In this document: positions 47,043 to 61,341 of the stretch, in pieces
Position numbering within the stretch: the stretch's first letter is position 1
How the letters are laid out: the number at the start of each line of letters is the position of its first letter
From: Brachionus plicatilis
Lineage: Eukaryota > Rotifera > Eurotatoria > Ploima > Brachionidae
Length of the DNA stretch: 64,000 nucleotides
Direction of reading: 5' to 3'
NCBI GenBank assembly: GCA_010279815.1
Contig: QEOQ01000207.1
Span: 344,962-408,961 of the forward strand
Notes under the pieces: model-generated
The model's database searches: none
The model's input: only the letters and a program-made list of their open reading frames with translations
What the model was told of the DNA's origin: nothing
Program-made: the position numbers and the translations under genes

Positions 47043-50000
47043 TTTATTTCTCACTTTTTTTCCTCTATAATTATTACGAACTTTTCATTTCATAAATCGC
47101 TTTTTTCATCTAAACATAAAGATAAGAAAATTTAAATTTTTTGAAAATATTTGGCTTGTTCTCATTCGAATCACAAATGTTATTTTATTTTATTTTAATT
47201 TTTTAATTTTGATGTTCATTTTTGATTTTGTTTTATTTTTGCTTAATTCATTTATTCAATGCATGTGAATTGAGTGGAAACAGTGGTTGGAGACTTAAGC
47301 AGAGGCTGAAGTCGAATAGGAAAGTAATTTTGAAAATTTATCATCATCGCCATTTGGAGTTGCAAGCAAGAAAAAGAAAACAACGAAAGAAAAATTCATT
47401 CATTTGAAAGATTTGCATTTAAATTATGATAATATTGAAATTTTTATGAGTTTTTGGATGATTATTGATTATTTTGGCCCGAAATTTGGGCCATGTTCAC
47501 AAAATTAAGTTTGTCGATTGTGCCTTATTATCATAAAGGCCCAACAGCCACAATAAACTATCTGATTGAACATTTTTCCAAGTTTAAATTTTTAATTTTT
47601 TTTTATGATACCGTTCGAGCATCCTCAGAGTCATCGAAATCAATTGAGTAGAGTTTGCTGATTCTGAACCAAACTTTGAAATTGAATGTCGCTCTAAAAA
47701 AGACAAATTTAATTAAAAGCATTTCTATCAAAAAGTATTTCCGTAAATTGCTAAATTTTTAATTAGACATAAAATATTTTTTTTCGAAAATTATAAGGAA
47801 CAAAGCATTCATTTGTGAGGATATTCCGAATTTCCTAATTAAAAATCCTGAAATTGATTTTTGAAAAATTTCAAAAAAATGAATTAGTCTTTTTAATTTA
47901 AAAAAATATTTTTTTTTGTTGCAGAAATTTTGGCCACTTCCTCAAATTGTGTCGAGTTCGTTTGGACCCTTCAGAAAAAGCGCTCACTTAGATTTAATTT
48001 TGTTTTTTATGTCGTAGGCGTTTTATAATGTATTAGATTAACAAAAATTTATTATTCATTAATTTTTAGATTATTAAAAAAATATAACTTAAATTTAATG
48101 CATTTTGTCTAAATTTAATCAACTTATCTGATGACAAAATCAAATTCAATTTCCCATTCTATTTAATTGAATTTGAAAAAAAATTAAATGAATTTGAATT
48201 CAATGGTCATTGTAATTTTTTTCAAATTATAAACTAAAAAAATTCTATCTGCCAAGATGATTCAAGAGTTTTTTAATTGGGCTTTTTCTTTAAATCTCAA
48301 TCCCAAGTTCAAAATATTCTGAATTCTACTATAAAATTAAATGAAAAAAAAAAAAAAATACAAGACAAGTTGACAAGGAAGTTGTTCTCTAAAATAAAAA
48401 TTCTATTTGCACAAATATTTAATTATTGACAATTATTTTAAGTTTTATTAAATGATTATGCAAATTTGACAGTCACCAAAAAATGAGAAAAAATTAAATG
48501 TCTAGTTGAGAAAAACATCTTATTTTGTTTTTTGAAAAATATTTATATTAAAAACGCTCAATGCTCAGAACCAATTCATGATATTTAGAAAAAAATCACT
48601 AAGAATACATCGAGCAAATTATTAGAAAAATATCGTGCTCGGAAGATTGTTTCCCTCCTTAATTGTCAAGAGCGGCTCGGGAAAAAAATCTTTATTCTAA
48701 ATCAAAGGTATCTACGTGTCGCCTAATTTTCGGTTTAAAATCTCATTAAAAATAATAAATCCATAAGCTCTTTTTTCAAATAAAAAAGTCTCGGTGAATT
48801 TTGAAAATCACTAAGCCCACACAAAATCCTATCAATTTCAAATTTCAAATTAAATATTTTCCAAGTATCAGTTTAAATTTAAATCCTTAAATCAGGTAAA
48901 AATGACATTTGAACGCACTGTTCAATTTTCTATTTCACTGACCCAAATTTTTCGTGGCAAATAGCTCATTGTGTTCTCAAATTTTTTTAATTCAATTTTT
49001 CTGTGACGATGATTAAAACAAAAACACGAAAGGAAGTTTGTCGAGGAACTAAAGAAAAGGTTACGAAAAGACAACCAATTCTAAATGAAAAATAATATGT
49101 AGACAGAAAGCTTTAGATTTTTTTTTAAATTAAGAGAAGAAACAATACGTGGGCAAATGTAGTTCAATAAAGTAAAAAGCGAAGTATTAGTCAACCCTAA
49201 TCGGACTTTCATAGCAAATCTATGAAAAAAGATTCTCAACTTACCGCTGGTAAACATACACTTGGATAGATAAATTTAAAGATAAAACTTGTACACAACT
49301 AATTGAAATCAAATAATTTAACTTTATCTTTTAATTTGAAAAACTATATTTTGCAAAGATAAGATTGATATCTATTTCAATTTGAAAAAGCTCAAAAAAA
49401 TCAACTTTATCTTATTCGGTTTCTTTTCTAAAGTCGTTTCATATTTTGACAATTTAATCTTTATTTTTGATCGAATGATTAATAAGACCAAGTAAGAAAA
49501 TAAAATGTTATTTAATCATTCTTAGGTAATACACCTTATTGATTTAAATCAAAAAGACTTAACTTAAAATTTATTGATGGATAGTTACATTTAGAAAAAA
49601 AATTCAAAATGTCAATGCAAATGAGATGAAAAATATTGATAAAAATTTATCTTATTCATTTTGATCCTGACAATTTTTCATCCTTAAATTTATGGCCTGA
49701 AATTTTTTTTCATTTCAAAATTTTCCCTTATACCTGATGAAAACAAGGTTTATAAGTCAAAAAAAATTCGCCGCTCATGTGTTTTCAATTCAATTCAAAC
49801 CATTCAATTTTGCTTAAAATAAAAACTGAAAAATTAAAGATTCACATTTTGTTTTATTAGTAAATAAAAAAAAATGATAAATTTTTCAAACCATCATTAA
49901 CAACACTAAATTAAAAATGAGGCACCTTTTTATACAAGTTAAAATTCTAATACATGATATTTTAAATTTATATTTTTTTTCAAAAAACTAATTAATAATC

Positions 50001-53000
50001 TAAAATCTGGTTTTGAAAAAAGCTGTGATACTAAATGTAAAGATATGCAGAAAATCAAAAATTTTGATGAGTAAAACAGCTTGATGGGCGACTTGCCAGT
50101 TGGAAACTCAAGTAATGTCTGAGAAAAATTTAAAATTAATAATAAAAAATAATCATAAGCTAGCTGCTTATATGTTTCAGAGTTTTTTTTCATTTTTTCC
50201 TTTAGGGTATCTTACATTGATGAATAATAAATATCATCTCATATGGAAGCATATTTTTAATTGATCGCTATTAAAAAATATAAAAAAGCTTCAATTTTCG
50301 AATTTTTGAATTCACATGCGTATTTTTTTCAAATTGTTGTCGATTTTCATCAAGCTAATCGTGTAAAAAGGGCGGCTTCGTAATAACATTAAAATATTAT
50401 TCTTTTGACTGAATCGTCATTAATATAAAAGCATGCACTAATTTTTTTTAAATAGAAAGAACCTTTCTGAAATTATAAAAATAGCAAAAAAAAAATGTTT
50501 CTTGATCAATAATTTCAAAAATTCTAAAACATAAAAAATTACAATTGTTGATAAAGCTTTTAATAATCGTAACCCATCAAAAGAGTCATGATTCAATTCC
50601 TAAATGAAAAATTAAAAATTTACTAGCTATTTAAAAATTCTTATAAAATTCAATTAACGTTGAATATGAAATTAATTTTAATTTCTGTGACAATTATTTT
50701 GTTGTAATCGTTTTTTTAATTGATATATTTTTTTGTCATTTGAAATGTGTCTCAACTTCTATTTTTGTTAAAAACTTATTTTTTAAAAAATTTTAAAATT
50801 TTTTAAAAAATAAGAAAATTTTAAATGAATGAAAATGTTGATAAATACAAAATTAAGTAAAAGAGATAAATAAGATTACAAAGGTAAATAATATGACAGT
50901 TATTGACAATTTGATATGGTATTCATTAAGTGAAAAAAATTAAATAGAAAAAAACAAAAAGAATTTTGGCAAATTTTAGGCTTATATATTAGGTTCTAAG
51001 CTTATAGTGGATCAAAAAATAGATTAAAATCAACTGAAAAGAAAAAAGTCTTCTATTATCTTTAAGGCTATGAAATTATAGGTACTAGGGGTTGTGAAGT
51101 TCGTTTCAATTCGATCATTTCAATTCAGAAAAACTTGAATAGCTTTTTTACTAAAATAAATAATTTAGTTCTATAAAATACTTAATTATATAAGCAAATT
51201 TTCTTAATGCAGTAAAATAGGTCTGCAAAATACTCTGCAATTTTATGCATTTTGCACGCCATTAAAAAGTATTCTAATCAACTGTGCAAATATATTGCAG
51301 AGTTTTTGCAGACATTTATTTTCGGATTAGGCAAAGTTGCTTAAAAATTAAGCTTTTTACAGAACTAAATTATTCCTTATAGTAAAAAAGTTATTAAAAT
51401 TTTTCTGAATTGAAATGATCGAATTGAAATGAACTTCACAACCCCTAGGTATTAAGTCAAATATTTAGTGAAATTCTGACTGATTTTTTGCTTTTTTTTA
51501 TTCAATATCAAAAGATCAAATTAAAAAATTTGATGAAAGAGCATCCAAATATTTAAAATAAAAACATTTAGATTGTACCATCCAAAAAATTTGGATGATA
51601 GAATTTGGACGGGATGCAGCACTTTCCTTTTTATTGTATTTTCCATGACAAAATTAGAATAATTGAAATTTTGATTCATATCCTGGTGGTCACAATTCTT
51701 AAAAGTATTGAGAAGATTAATTCGAAATTTTATTTAAATATGTTATAATAATTAAATTTTCAAAAATTAAGAAGGCACCAAATTTTTTTGATTTTTCTAA
51801 TAAGTTGAAAAGTTTTTGTCAATAATTCAACATAATCGAATCAAATTTATCAAAAAAATCTTGACAATAATTTACTAAATTACGACCAGCCAAAAGTTTC
51901 TACGATTTTAATAAATCTAATTTTGATCTGAAAAATAAAATATTGTTAAAGCTCAACTACCGACTAAAAAAAATCTGTTCTATGTTCGGCCAAAAATTTT
52001 ATTTGTCTTAAAAAAAAGAAGCTTCAATGAAAAAAAAATGCTATTTATAAAAAAAAAATCTAAATTTGCAAATTTAAACTATTTTGGTTATTTTTTTAAG
52101 TATTTGTCAATTTTTACTTTCATACTTTTTCTTATTATCTAGTTTGCATACTCTAGACCTGAATTAGAATCAATAAATAGGTCAATAGATTCTAGGGTAC
52201 AACAAATATTTTAATTCATGAATTTAATTATATTTACCTTTATGATAAGATTAACATGTTTTTTACAAAGAAATAAAGTGACCTAGAATTTAATTACAGC
52301 TGTCTTCGTTTAATTCCATTGGTTTGGGTTTTGTCAACACCTACAATCGAGCTAAAATCTAAAAAAAAAAACATTATTAAAAAATTTATTATTAAAAATT
52401 TTAACACATAATATTAAAATTTAGATGAGATATTCAAAAATACAATTTATATAAATAATGAAATAAATTTAAGTTTTTTATAACAAAATTGAATGTTTAG
52501 TTAGTCTCACAGAAATTTACTTTTAACAGAATGCTTAAGAGAGTTAAATAATTTTGGTAGAATATTTAATATAAAGAATTGTCATAATAAAATGTCAAGA
52601 AAATCTTACGAAATCCTTTTTTTTTAGTAGTTTTTTAATTTTGAAAATAAGTAATTGATTTTTCTAAATGCAATTGTAAAAACTTGTGTATGGTCAAATG
52701 AAAATTTTGATTTTCTCATTCAAAAATCATTTAACTCAATGAAAATCTGAAAACCTATTTGTCTAAATAGTTTCTCAACACAAAATGTATCTTGGCAAAA
52801 CTCGTATTTTAAATACCAAAATCTCATCGAAACAAAACACTTTAGTTTCAATAATAAATAAATGAAATTAAATAAAAAAAAATTTCTTTCATTGTGAAAT
52901 AGAAACTAAAATTAGAAATTTTAATCTGAACTGAATTGCATAGGAATAAGATAATAGCTACGATTGTTTATCAAAATTTTTAGTTGAAGTTCATTCTGAA

Positions 53001-54893
53001 TTACAAAATCTCTAATTAAATTCAGTATTTAAAAAACTCAACTCTTAATTTTTGGTATTCTAACAAAAGTTATCACTTAGAAAATAAAAATTTGAATACA
53101 TTTTAACTAATTAAATATTCATTGCATCGATTTTTTAGAATTATAATTTATGTTTTTTAAGTTTATTTGGGTTGAATTTTTATCACCTAATTTTTAAACT
53201 ACCCAAATTACACAACGTTTCTTCAGAAAATAAAAATGAGCTTTCAATTTCTTGAATTACAGTTTGATTTTGTTCGAGAGGAGAATATTTAATTTATAAT
53301 TTTAAAAAATGAATTTATTTTTATGTTGGAAAAAAACACTTATAGGCTTGAGTCATTAAAAAATTTCTTATGAAAATAGAATAAATTCAATATTTTAATT
53401 ATTTTAAAATTATTCTGACGGTTAAATGTTTCAATCTTGTCTTAATGAGAACACTTACGTAAAAATTCTTACAAATCTATTAGCATTATTTTTTAAATAA
53501 TAGTAACTATTTAGGTATTGCTTTGACATTTTAAATCATTTAGACGTCAATGAAAATTTATAAAATGTTGCCAAGGTATCTATTATGCAAGAAAATATTT
53601 TTCAAAAAATTCCAAATACTGCTTTATACAATTAAAAAATATTTAGACGAATCATAAAACTTTTGATTTAATTCTTATGATTAGTTTTTCGAATAAATCT
53701 TACCTCTATAATGATCCTAAAAAGAATTTAGACCATTAAAAAGTAAGATCATTTTTTTAATTTAATAAGGAATTGAAAATTATTTACATTTTCATTTCCT
53801 GAGAATTTAAAAAAATAAATACAGAAAAGATCAATTTTTTAATTATAAATTGTGTATATTAATTAGTATGATAACATGATATTCGGAAATATTCTTCATT
53901 TTTTTTGTAAAATTATCATATCTCGAAAAAACATTCCTTCAAAAATAATTTTTATATAATAATTTAAATCGTTGGTATCGCAATTAGAGTAAATAGTTGG
54001 TTTGAGACTTACGTAAGGCGTAGGTGAAAATATGTTAATATTTAAATTAAGGACTTTTCTTATTAAAAACCGAAATTTAAACAGGTTAATGCTTTATTTT
54101 TAGTTTTTACTCAGTTTAATGAGACAAGCTAAGCAAAGAAAAAAATGAAAAGTAGATTTTTTAAATTACCACCAAAAATTAAATTTTCAATTTAGAATTT
54201 GACATTCATTTATATTAAAAGAAACCATTAATATATCAATATTTTAATGCGGAATTTTTTATGTTTGAAGTGAATACAAAATATTTGAAGCAGATTTACG
54301 GCGAAAAAATATAAACAATTAGAAAATTAAATATACATTTTAAATTTATAATTAAATTAAATAAAAAGTAAGCTCCTTGACAAAAACTCATTAAATTGAG
54401 ACTCAGGCAATAAATATATTCTTAATTTTGCATCTTATTCAATTATTATGAATGAATTTCAATATTCTCAATTCTATTTTAGCAGAGAGTTCAGAATCAA
54501 ATATTCATTTTTTACTTATCTGTTAATTTTATTAATTAATTTGAAATCTTAAATAAGCTCTTTCATTTTTACCCATTTAAATGCGAATGTTCTTAAATTT
54601 TCCTTGCATTTATAGGACAATTTTAATTTCTCTTCGAGATAAAATAAAATGCACTAATTGTTTAAATTTATACAGTATAGCCTGAGAAAAAATTAAATAA
54701 ATGCTTTATTATGAATAAAATTATTTTTTTACATTTTAGAAATTTATGCAATCATTGAAATATGATATTTGTATGAAAATTTAAAAATAGCAAAATAAAA
54801 TGAAATAAAAGTTTTTTTTGTTAATTTGTGTGGATCTTATTCACAAATTATATCGATTTTCGAGTATTCAAATAGAATTGCATTTAAAATCAA
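47043..54893. other. 7.8-kb gene-poor region between FNDC3 and SPRYD7
   Basis: No gene can be supported on either strand. The left end must contain the FNDC3 promoter and leader. The open frames at 47222-47407 (plus) and 49939-50193 (minus) have biased AT-driven composition and no family resemblance. One inverted-repeat element lies at 51085-51445. GC-richer specks, such as 48630-48680, are unexplained. Confidence 0.55.
51085..51445. mobile_element. Inverted-repeat MITE, about 361 bp
   Basis: The left arm starts at CTAGGGGTTGTGAAGTTC and continues TTTCAATTCGATCATTTCAA TTCAG. The right arm is the reverse complement (CTGAATTGAAATGATCG, then GAACTTCACAACCCC), giving arms of about 48 bp. The direct repeat TAGGTA lies at 51079-51084 and 51446-51451. 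The interior contains a second inverted pair (GTCTGCAAAATACTCTGCA against TGCAGAGTTTTTGCAGAC) and the core TTTTGCACGCCATTAAAAAG that recurs in other elements of the window. Confidence 0.72.
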
Positions 54894-57194
54894 ATGTTGG
54901 ATCCATTTTGTCAATGTTTCTCGTTTTGGTCAAAATCAGATGAAAATTCAGAAATTGGAAACACTGTGAGTAAAATTGAAGAATCAGATGTTTCTCTAGA
55001 CCTAAATAGAGCTGGTATTGATTTTTTATTTCAATAATTTATTTTCTTAAAAGCATTTTTATTAGGCCAAGATGTTGTGATTGTAAAAAATGGCAAGCGT
55101 TTATGTGGTACCGGAGGGGCTATCTCGAATGCTCCTATAACTCAAAATAAGGCTTATTTTGAAGTGAAAATTCGATCAGGTGGAAGATGGGGCATTGGTT
55201 TATCCACTAAAAGAGTTGATTTAAACAAAGTTCCTCTTGGCTGTGATGGTGAATCATGGGTTCTTCGAAATGATGGAAACTTCTTTAATAATAATCAAAT
55301 TAAGTTCAAAACTAATAAAAATTTTGATGAAGGAGATATTATTGGTGTTACATACGATCACGAATTATTGAATTTTTATCTTAATGGAGATAATATGGAA
55401 ACTTCAATAACTGGTATTAGAGGAACTGTATATCCGGTTTTTTATGGTAAATTTGTAATTTTTATAATATCTGAATAGTAGAATAAAAAAGAAAAGAAAA
55501 AACTTAATTTAGGAAAAGCATAAAAAAAATTTCATTTATCTGAAATTAAACAAATTACATCAATTCATTTTTTAAAAATAAACAAAAAAAAATATATTCA
55601 TCATTGAAAAGCTTTTGAAATTTTAAAATTTCTATGAATTTAAATGAAATCAAAATCCTAAATTAATAGATTTAAATGAGACAATTAAAATGTTTAAATT
55701 AAAATATCTCATTTATTTTATTTTAATTAGATCGTTTTAATTTAAGCTATTAATAGATAAAAGTAGAAGAGTAATTTGTTTTTTTAAATAAAATATTTAG
55801 ATATAATACACTAGATTCTCATTTTACTGAATAAAAATCAACTCAAACTAATGATTTTTTTAAGATTTTTACCGATCTAATATTTTTAATTTAAATTCTA
55901 CCACAAAGTCTTTAAGAAATTATATTAATTAATGACAATTTTCTAAAAATCAATTTTTTTTAATTGTATTTGATTTTCTTAAAACAGAATTAAATTTTTG
56001 AAATATAAATCCTTTTGTTTGAGATGATGAAATTTAAAGAAATTTTAATAATTTTAGAGCATATTAAAAAATTCTTTTAATAAAATTTTTGGCAATGTGA
56101 AAATTTAGAAAAATATTATAATTTTTTTCCTTATTTCATAAAAGTTGTCTGCAAACAATTCAGTATTGTACAAATTTTTACAAACGAATTTAAATCTCTA
56201 TAAAAAATGTGCAATTTTCTGTAAAATGCAAGCCATTAAAAAAACAAAAAAATTAAAATATGCAATAAAATGTTGCTTTTTCAGAGCTTAGAATTCGTTT
56301 GAATAAATTTGTACAACATTGTACTTTTTGCAGATCCAATTTTATACAAATAGGATAAAAAAATATTCCTTTTTTCTTTTTGTGCTGTAATTTTTGTAAT
56401 AACATTTTAGATTGCAAAATTTTTAAGCTTTTTTTATACAAGAATGTCAGAATTCAAAAATAAATTAATTAAAATAAAAAAATTAAATTTGAGAAAAAAA
56501 ATGAAAAAATAAGACAAAGAAAAAGTATTTTAAGATTTTCTTAAAAAAATAATCTATTATTCATCACCTACATGGTTAGTTAAATTTACTTTAAATAGTA
56601 ATAAATAGTATATTTTAGAGTATTTTTGGACATACTTATTTAATTGGATTTTACTCAATATTTAGAATCTCCCAAAATAATAATTTAGTCTGTTTGGTTG
56701 TGATTTAAATATGAAAATTAAGTAAAGGAAATGAAAAAATAAGAAATCAGGATGTCTGTATCTTTCCCAGAGTCTAATGATGTCATTTGTTACCTTTTCC
56801 GTTGAGATTAATTTTTAAATTTTTTGTAATTTTTAACTTAAGTCATCATATTAATTAAATTTGTCATAATTTTTCGTTAATTTTGTCTCCCGGAATATTT
56901 ATTTGCTAGTAAATTGGTTTATTTGTCATATTAAGTAGTTTTTTCAGTAAAATAGTCTTTTTTGTTAATAAAAAAATTTTTTTTGTCAGTCCATTAAAAT
57001 AATTACTAGTTACATTAAACAAAATATCTTTCAGAAATTAATGTTTAAAATAAAATTTAATTAAATTTTTTTACTTATACAAATGTTTTTTTTTAGTTGA
57101 CGATGGCTCAATTTTGGACGTTCAGTTCGATTCATTTTATCATCAACCACCGAATGGTTTCGATCGAATTATGATAGAAAAGTCAATACTATAA
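54894..57194 (+). CDS. SPRYD7: SPRY domain-containing protein 7 (SPRYD7)
   Basis: A small SPRY/B30.2-fold protein, presumed protein-interaction module; its molecular role is poorly known. Exons are 54894-55014, 55066-55446 and 57097-57194, with phase 1 at both junctions, encoding 199 residues against 196 in human. The sequence tracks the vertebrate protein closely: DVVIVKNGKRLCGTGG, NKAYFEVKIRSGGRWGIGLS, VTYDHELLNFYLNGDNM, GIRGTVYPVFY and the last-exon segment VDDGSILDVQFDSFYHQPP. The N-terminus MLDPFCQCFSFW keeps the cysteines seen in relatives, possible acylation sites. The second intron is 1,650 bp and carries an inverted-repeat element. If it is retained, translation stops shortly after exon 2, at 55478. 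Confidence 0.97.
56137..56347. mobile_element. Inverted-repeat element in SPRYD7 intron 2
   Basis: ATAAAAGTTGTCTGCAAACAA at the left pairs with an inverted, diverged copy at the right end, and TTGTACAAATTT..CAAACGAATT recurs in both arms. The centre contains AAATGCAAGCCATTAAAAAA, resembling the core of the element at 51085-51445. It is an older, more diverged copy of the same family. Confidence 0.6.
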
Positions 57195-58049
57195 TTGATT
57201 ATTTGTTTTTTTCTATTTTTTTGAATGAAATTTTATACTTTTAAAAGCTTTTTTTTCTTCTGTTATCTAAAAGACTAAAAAGGCAGATTTTAACTATTTG
57301 CCAATAAAATTTTCAATTTTAATTTTTTATTTTTGAAATAAATACAACTGGCAACAACCTTTAATTTAAATTTTGAAATGGAATAACAAAACAAGTTAAC
57401 ATAAAATACTTTAAAAAAATAAATAATTCAAAATAGAATTATTTTCAGAGATATTTCTCTTCTGAGCTAAGAACATTTGCTCAATAACAATAAACATTTA
57501 AAAACCGCACAGAGGCAAAGATCAATTTTTTAGTTTTTCTATTAATTATTTTATTTATATTACGTTCTGATAATTTTTTTTAGATTTTATTACTCTCTTT
57601 TTTTCATCCCTTCGTTTTAAAATAAGAGACTTTATCTGAGTTTTTTAATTTAATTTGAAATATTTTATTTTTAAAATCAAATTATGAATATAAATTTTCT
57701 TACTCAAAATTTGAACCAATTTTTTTTAGTGATTTTTGATCTTATTTTCAATCTTAAAAATCATTTATTAAAATTAAGACAAAAAAGCTTAAGGAAGGTA
57801 GCAGTGCATAGCAAATTAATGATCCTGTTTTATTTTATTCTTTTTGAATAATGCAGCTCCATTCATTTCTAAATTATTTATTTATATATCTGCTTTTTCA
57901 ATAATTTATTTTCTATCTGAATTGAATATTTAAATTAAACTGAATAACTTCAAAAATTGTGCATTTACCTTTCATAATTAAACTTAAATATAAAACAACT
58001 AGATGAAAATTTTTAATTGAAAAGATATGTAATTAATTTGACAACTAAA
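57195..58049. other. Spacer between SPRYD7 and the calpain gene
   Basis: No gene recognised. Near the right end is a TATA-like TATAAAA at 57989-57995. A 5-codon upstream open frame (ATG at 58003, TGA ending at 58020) stands ahead of the calpain start. Confidence 0.5.
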
Positions 58050-60406
58050 ATGAGTGCTGATAGTCAAATATTGAACGCATTAACTAAGTTCTCGAATCAA
58101 AAATATGACCGAGTAAAATCAGAATGTCTTAAGCAAGAAAAGCTGTTCGTAGATGATTTGTTTTTGCCAAATGACAAGTCGTTGTTCAAACGGGTTAACA
58201 AACTAAATGGCATAGTATGGAAAAGACCTCATGTAAGACTTTTTCTAATCTTTGGAGCAGTGATTTGAGCTAAATTTATTAGGAAATATGCCAGGATCCA
58301 AAGCTTGTAAAAGAGGGGGCTAAGTCACGAGATGTTAACCAGGGCCAGCTAGGAAATTGCTGGTAAAATAAACCATTAAATTTTATCAAATTTTTTATAT
58401 TTTTTTAGGTTTGTAGCTGCTTTATCTGTTTTAGCATCGGAAAAAAAAGTGTGGAATAAAGTTATACCGGAGTATGAGTACCAGGAAATAGATAGAAAAA
58501 CATATGCTGGTGTATTTAAATTTAGATTTTGGCAATTGGGAAGATGGATAGAGATCGTGATTGATGATTTATTGCCAACAATAAATAATAGATTAATTTT
58601 CACACATTCTTCAACTAAAAATGAATTTTGGAGTAGTTTGGTTGAAAAAGCGTATGCAAAATTAAATGGATGCTATGAGCACTTGGATGGTGGTAATTTG
58701 TCCGAAGCTTTACAAGACTTTACTGGAGGAATATGCGAAGTCATACGGAATGAATCGCGAGAATACCTTGATCCAGAAAAGCTTGAAAATCTTTTTGAAA
58801 TAATGAAAAAAGCTTATGAGAGAAGCTCACTGATGGCATGTGCGATAAATGTAAATATATTCTATCTTTTTGATTGATATTAATTTAGTCCCGAAAGATT
58901 TCTTCTCGATATGAAATGGAACAAAAGCTTTCATGTGGACTAGTGAAAGGTCATGCATACGGAATTACCAAAGTCCAATCTATGTCAATTAAAGGAAATT
59001 CTTTTTTTTCATTTCTGTCATCTAGAGAAAAACTTCAAATGATTCGACTGAAAAATCCGTGGGGTGCTCAAGAGTGGTTGGGTCCTTGGTCGGATAATTC
59101 ACCAGAATGGAAAAAAGTGCCAAAAAGTGAAAGAGACAAGATGGGCTTAAATTTTGATGATGATGGTGAATTTTGGTAATTTAATTTTTTACAGTAGTTT
59201 TTGGTTAAAATTCAAAATAAACGATCAAAATAAAATTTAAATTCTTTTAAATAGGATGGAATTTACAGATTTTCTTAGATACTTTAATGAAATATCAATC
59301 TGTCGAACCATTAATACATCACTTTTAACTATACGCAAGACATGGTGTGAAAGTTTGGTATTTGGTGAATGGTCGAGTCCAGATCGAGCAGGTGGATGCA
59401 TAAACTACAGAGAGACTTTTTGCTCAAATCCACAATATTTGTTTGAATTAAACAATGATTCGGACAAGCCAGATGAAGTTTTGATTAATTTAGATCAATT
59501 GGGACACAGATTTTTAGGTAGAGAAAATTTGACCATTGGTTTTTTTGTAATGCGCGTCGAAGACAATAGGAAATATCGTGTTCATAAGCCTAAACCTAGG
59601 ACCACATCATCTTCTTACATAAACATGCGGTCAATTTTTTTAAGAACAAAGCTTCTAAGAGGACGCTATGTAATTATACCCTCTACATTCGATCCTAATG
59701 GTTTGGGAAAATACATGCTCAGAATTTACACTGATAACTCAATTAACTTAAAGTAGATATCGAAAAAAAAAATTTTTTTTTAAATGTTTATATATTTGTG
59801 AAAAAAAATATAGAGAATTAAAAAAAGACTGTCCAGTGCCATTTCTACACAACTGTAATCCATTTTCAAAATATGCATCATGCGTCACCTCAATAACTGT
59901 TAAATCAGCGAATAATTTAGTGAATCCTGAATCTTCAGGTAACTTTTGATAGTCTCAATTAATTATTTTATATGGAAATTTTTTTTTAATAAATGCTTTG
60001 CTCCAAAAATAATCTGACCTTTACTTTTGTTCAATTTAAGGACCTATGGACACGTATATTTGCATTAAATGTGAAAGTCAACTTATTTCTAGTAAAATAG
60101 TCAAAAATAGTCTGAATCCAGAGTGGAACGTTAGTGGTATTTTCTATAGATATGATCAGCGAAAGCCTATTTCTATTCAAGTTTTTTTTTAATTTAATTT
60201 AAAATCTTAAAAATAAAAATAATAATTTGTTCAACAAGGTATGGATTAGAAACACATTTAAAGATGAATTATATGGATCAGTTATTCTTGATGCTAAGCC
60301 TAATAACAAACATGTATTATTAGAATGCAGCATTTCGGGTACGCAAGCAGCCAGAGGCATAATGAAACTGGAAATTCAGTCAATGACAAATATCACTTCA
60401 ATTTAA
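58050..60406 (+). CDS. CAPN5: Calpain-5-type cysteine protease (CAPN5/TRA-3 class)
   Basis: A calcium-dependent cytosolic protease of the atypical class that ends in a C2 domain instead of EF hands. Exons are 58050-58232, 58283-58362, 58409-58850, 58889-59175, 59255-59752, 59814-59938, 60041-60180 and 60239-60406. All phases agree, giving 640 residues, the same length as human CAPN5. The catalytic triad is intact: Cys87 in QGQLGNCWF, His257 in VKGHAYGIT and Asn291 in RLKNPWG. The calpain beta-sandwich domain follows ([12 protein letters not shown] through [13 protein letters not shown]). The C-terminal C2 domain spans roughly residues 515-640 ([11 protein letters not shown] ... [13 protein letters not shown]). 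Most introns are about 38-100 bp. The ATG at 58050 was chosen because it opens the conserved N-terminal region; a short upstream open frame precedes it. Confidence 0.97.
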
Positions 60407-61341
60407 TTTTTTAATACTTAATTTAACTCTTAAACTATACTTTATTTAGGACTTGATTTTTTGTAATAAATAATAATAAATTTGATATTTACATATTTGT
60501 TTATTAAAGACATTTAAAAAATAGCATTAATTAACATTTTTATTTTTAAAGATTATTCATATTTATTTACAATGATCAGCAAGAAATGAAATTTATTATG
60601 ACAAAAGAATGCTAAATTTTAAACCTTAATTGAGAAAAAATTTGAATTTTAGGTGTTTGATCTAATTCTTGAGTGGCAATTATTAAAATCAAAGGTTCCC
60701 AGACAGTAAAGTTTTAGGAACTTGTTATAAAAATTCTATCAATGAAGCAACTAAAACCAAATCTTTTTTGAATACTTTAAAGTAAATTGATAATTAAAAG
60801 CAATAAAAATTACTAAACTCTTTGATTTAATGAGTATAATTTGAATGTACTTTAATAATGTAACTTATCTTCAGAACAAGGGGATGGAGAATACTAAGAA
60901 AGGATATTTTTGGTATGGAAAGGCATCTGAAATACAAAAATTGGATTTTATGGAACATATACTAAAAAAAGCAAAAATTCAGAATTATTTTACTACTGTT
61001 GAACTTAATTAGAAATTTTAAAACAATTTAATTTTTTTTGACAGTAAATTTTACCAAAATTTACACACCGAAAAAGAATTAAAATTTAAAACTAAATTCA
61101 CATTAATTTGAGTATTTAAAAATAATAAATAATAAATAATAACCATAAATAAATTTATTTTGAGTTTTTTTATCTTTACTAATTTTTAATAAATTTAGAG
61201 CAGAACCAATTTTTGCTCTTTAGTTATATTTTAGACAAATTTATGCAACCAAATTTCAACCGTCACATCAAGTCGAGGGTTTTCTGAAGTTCAGTATAAA
61301 AGAACGTAATTAATTGATAAAATATTGAAAGTTATTTTTTT

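Noticed and set aside
47222..47407. Plus-strand 61-residue frame upstream of FNDC3
   Set aside because: No ortholog recognised; more likely FNDC3 promoter or leader sequence read on the wrong strand.
49939..50193. Minus-strand 84-residue frame in the gene-poor region
   Set aside because: AT-driven Leu/Phe/Lys composition and no supporting signals.
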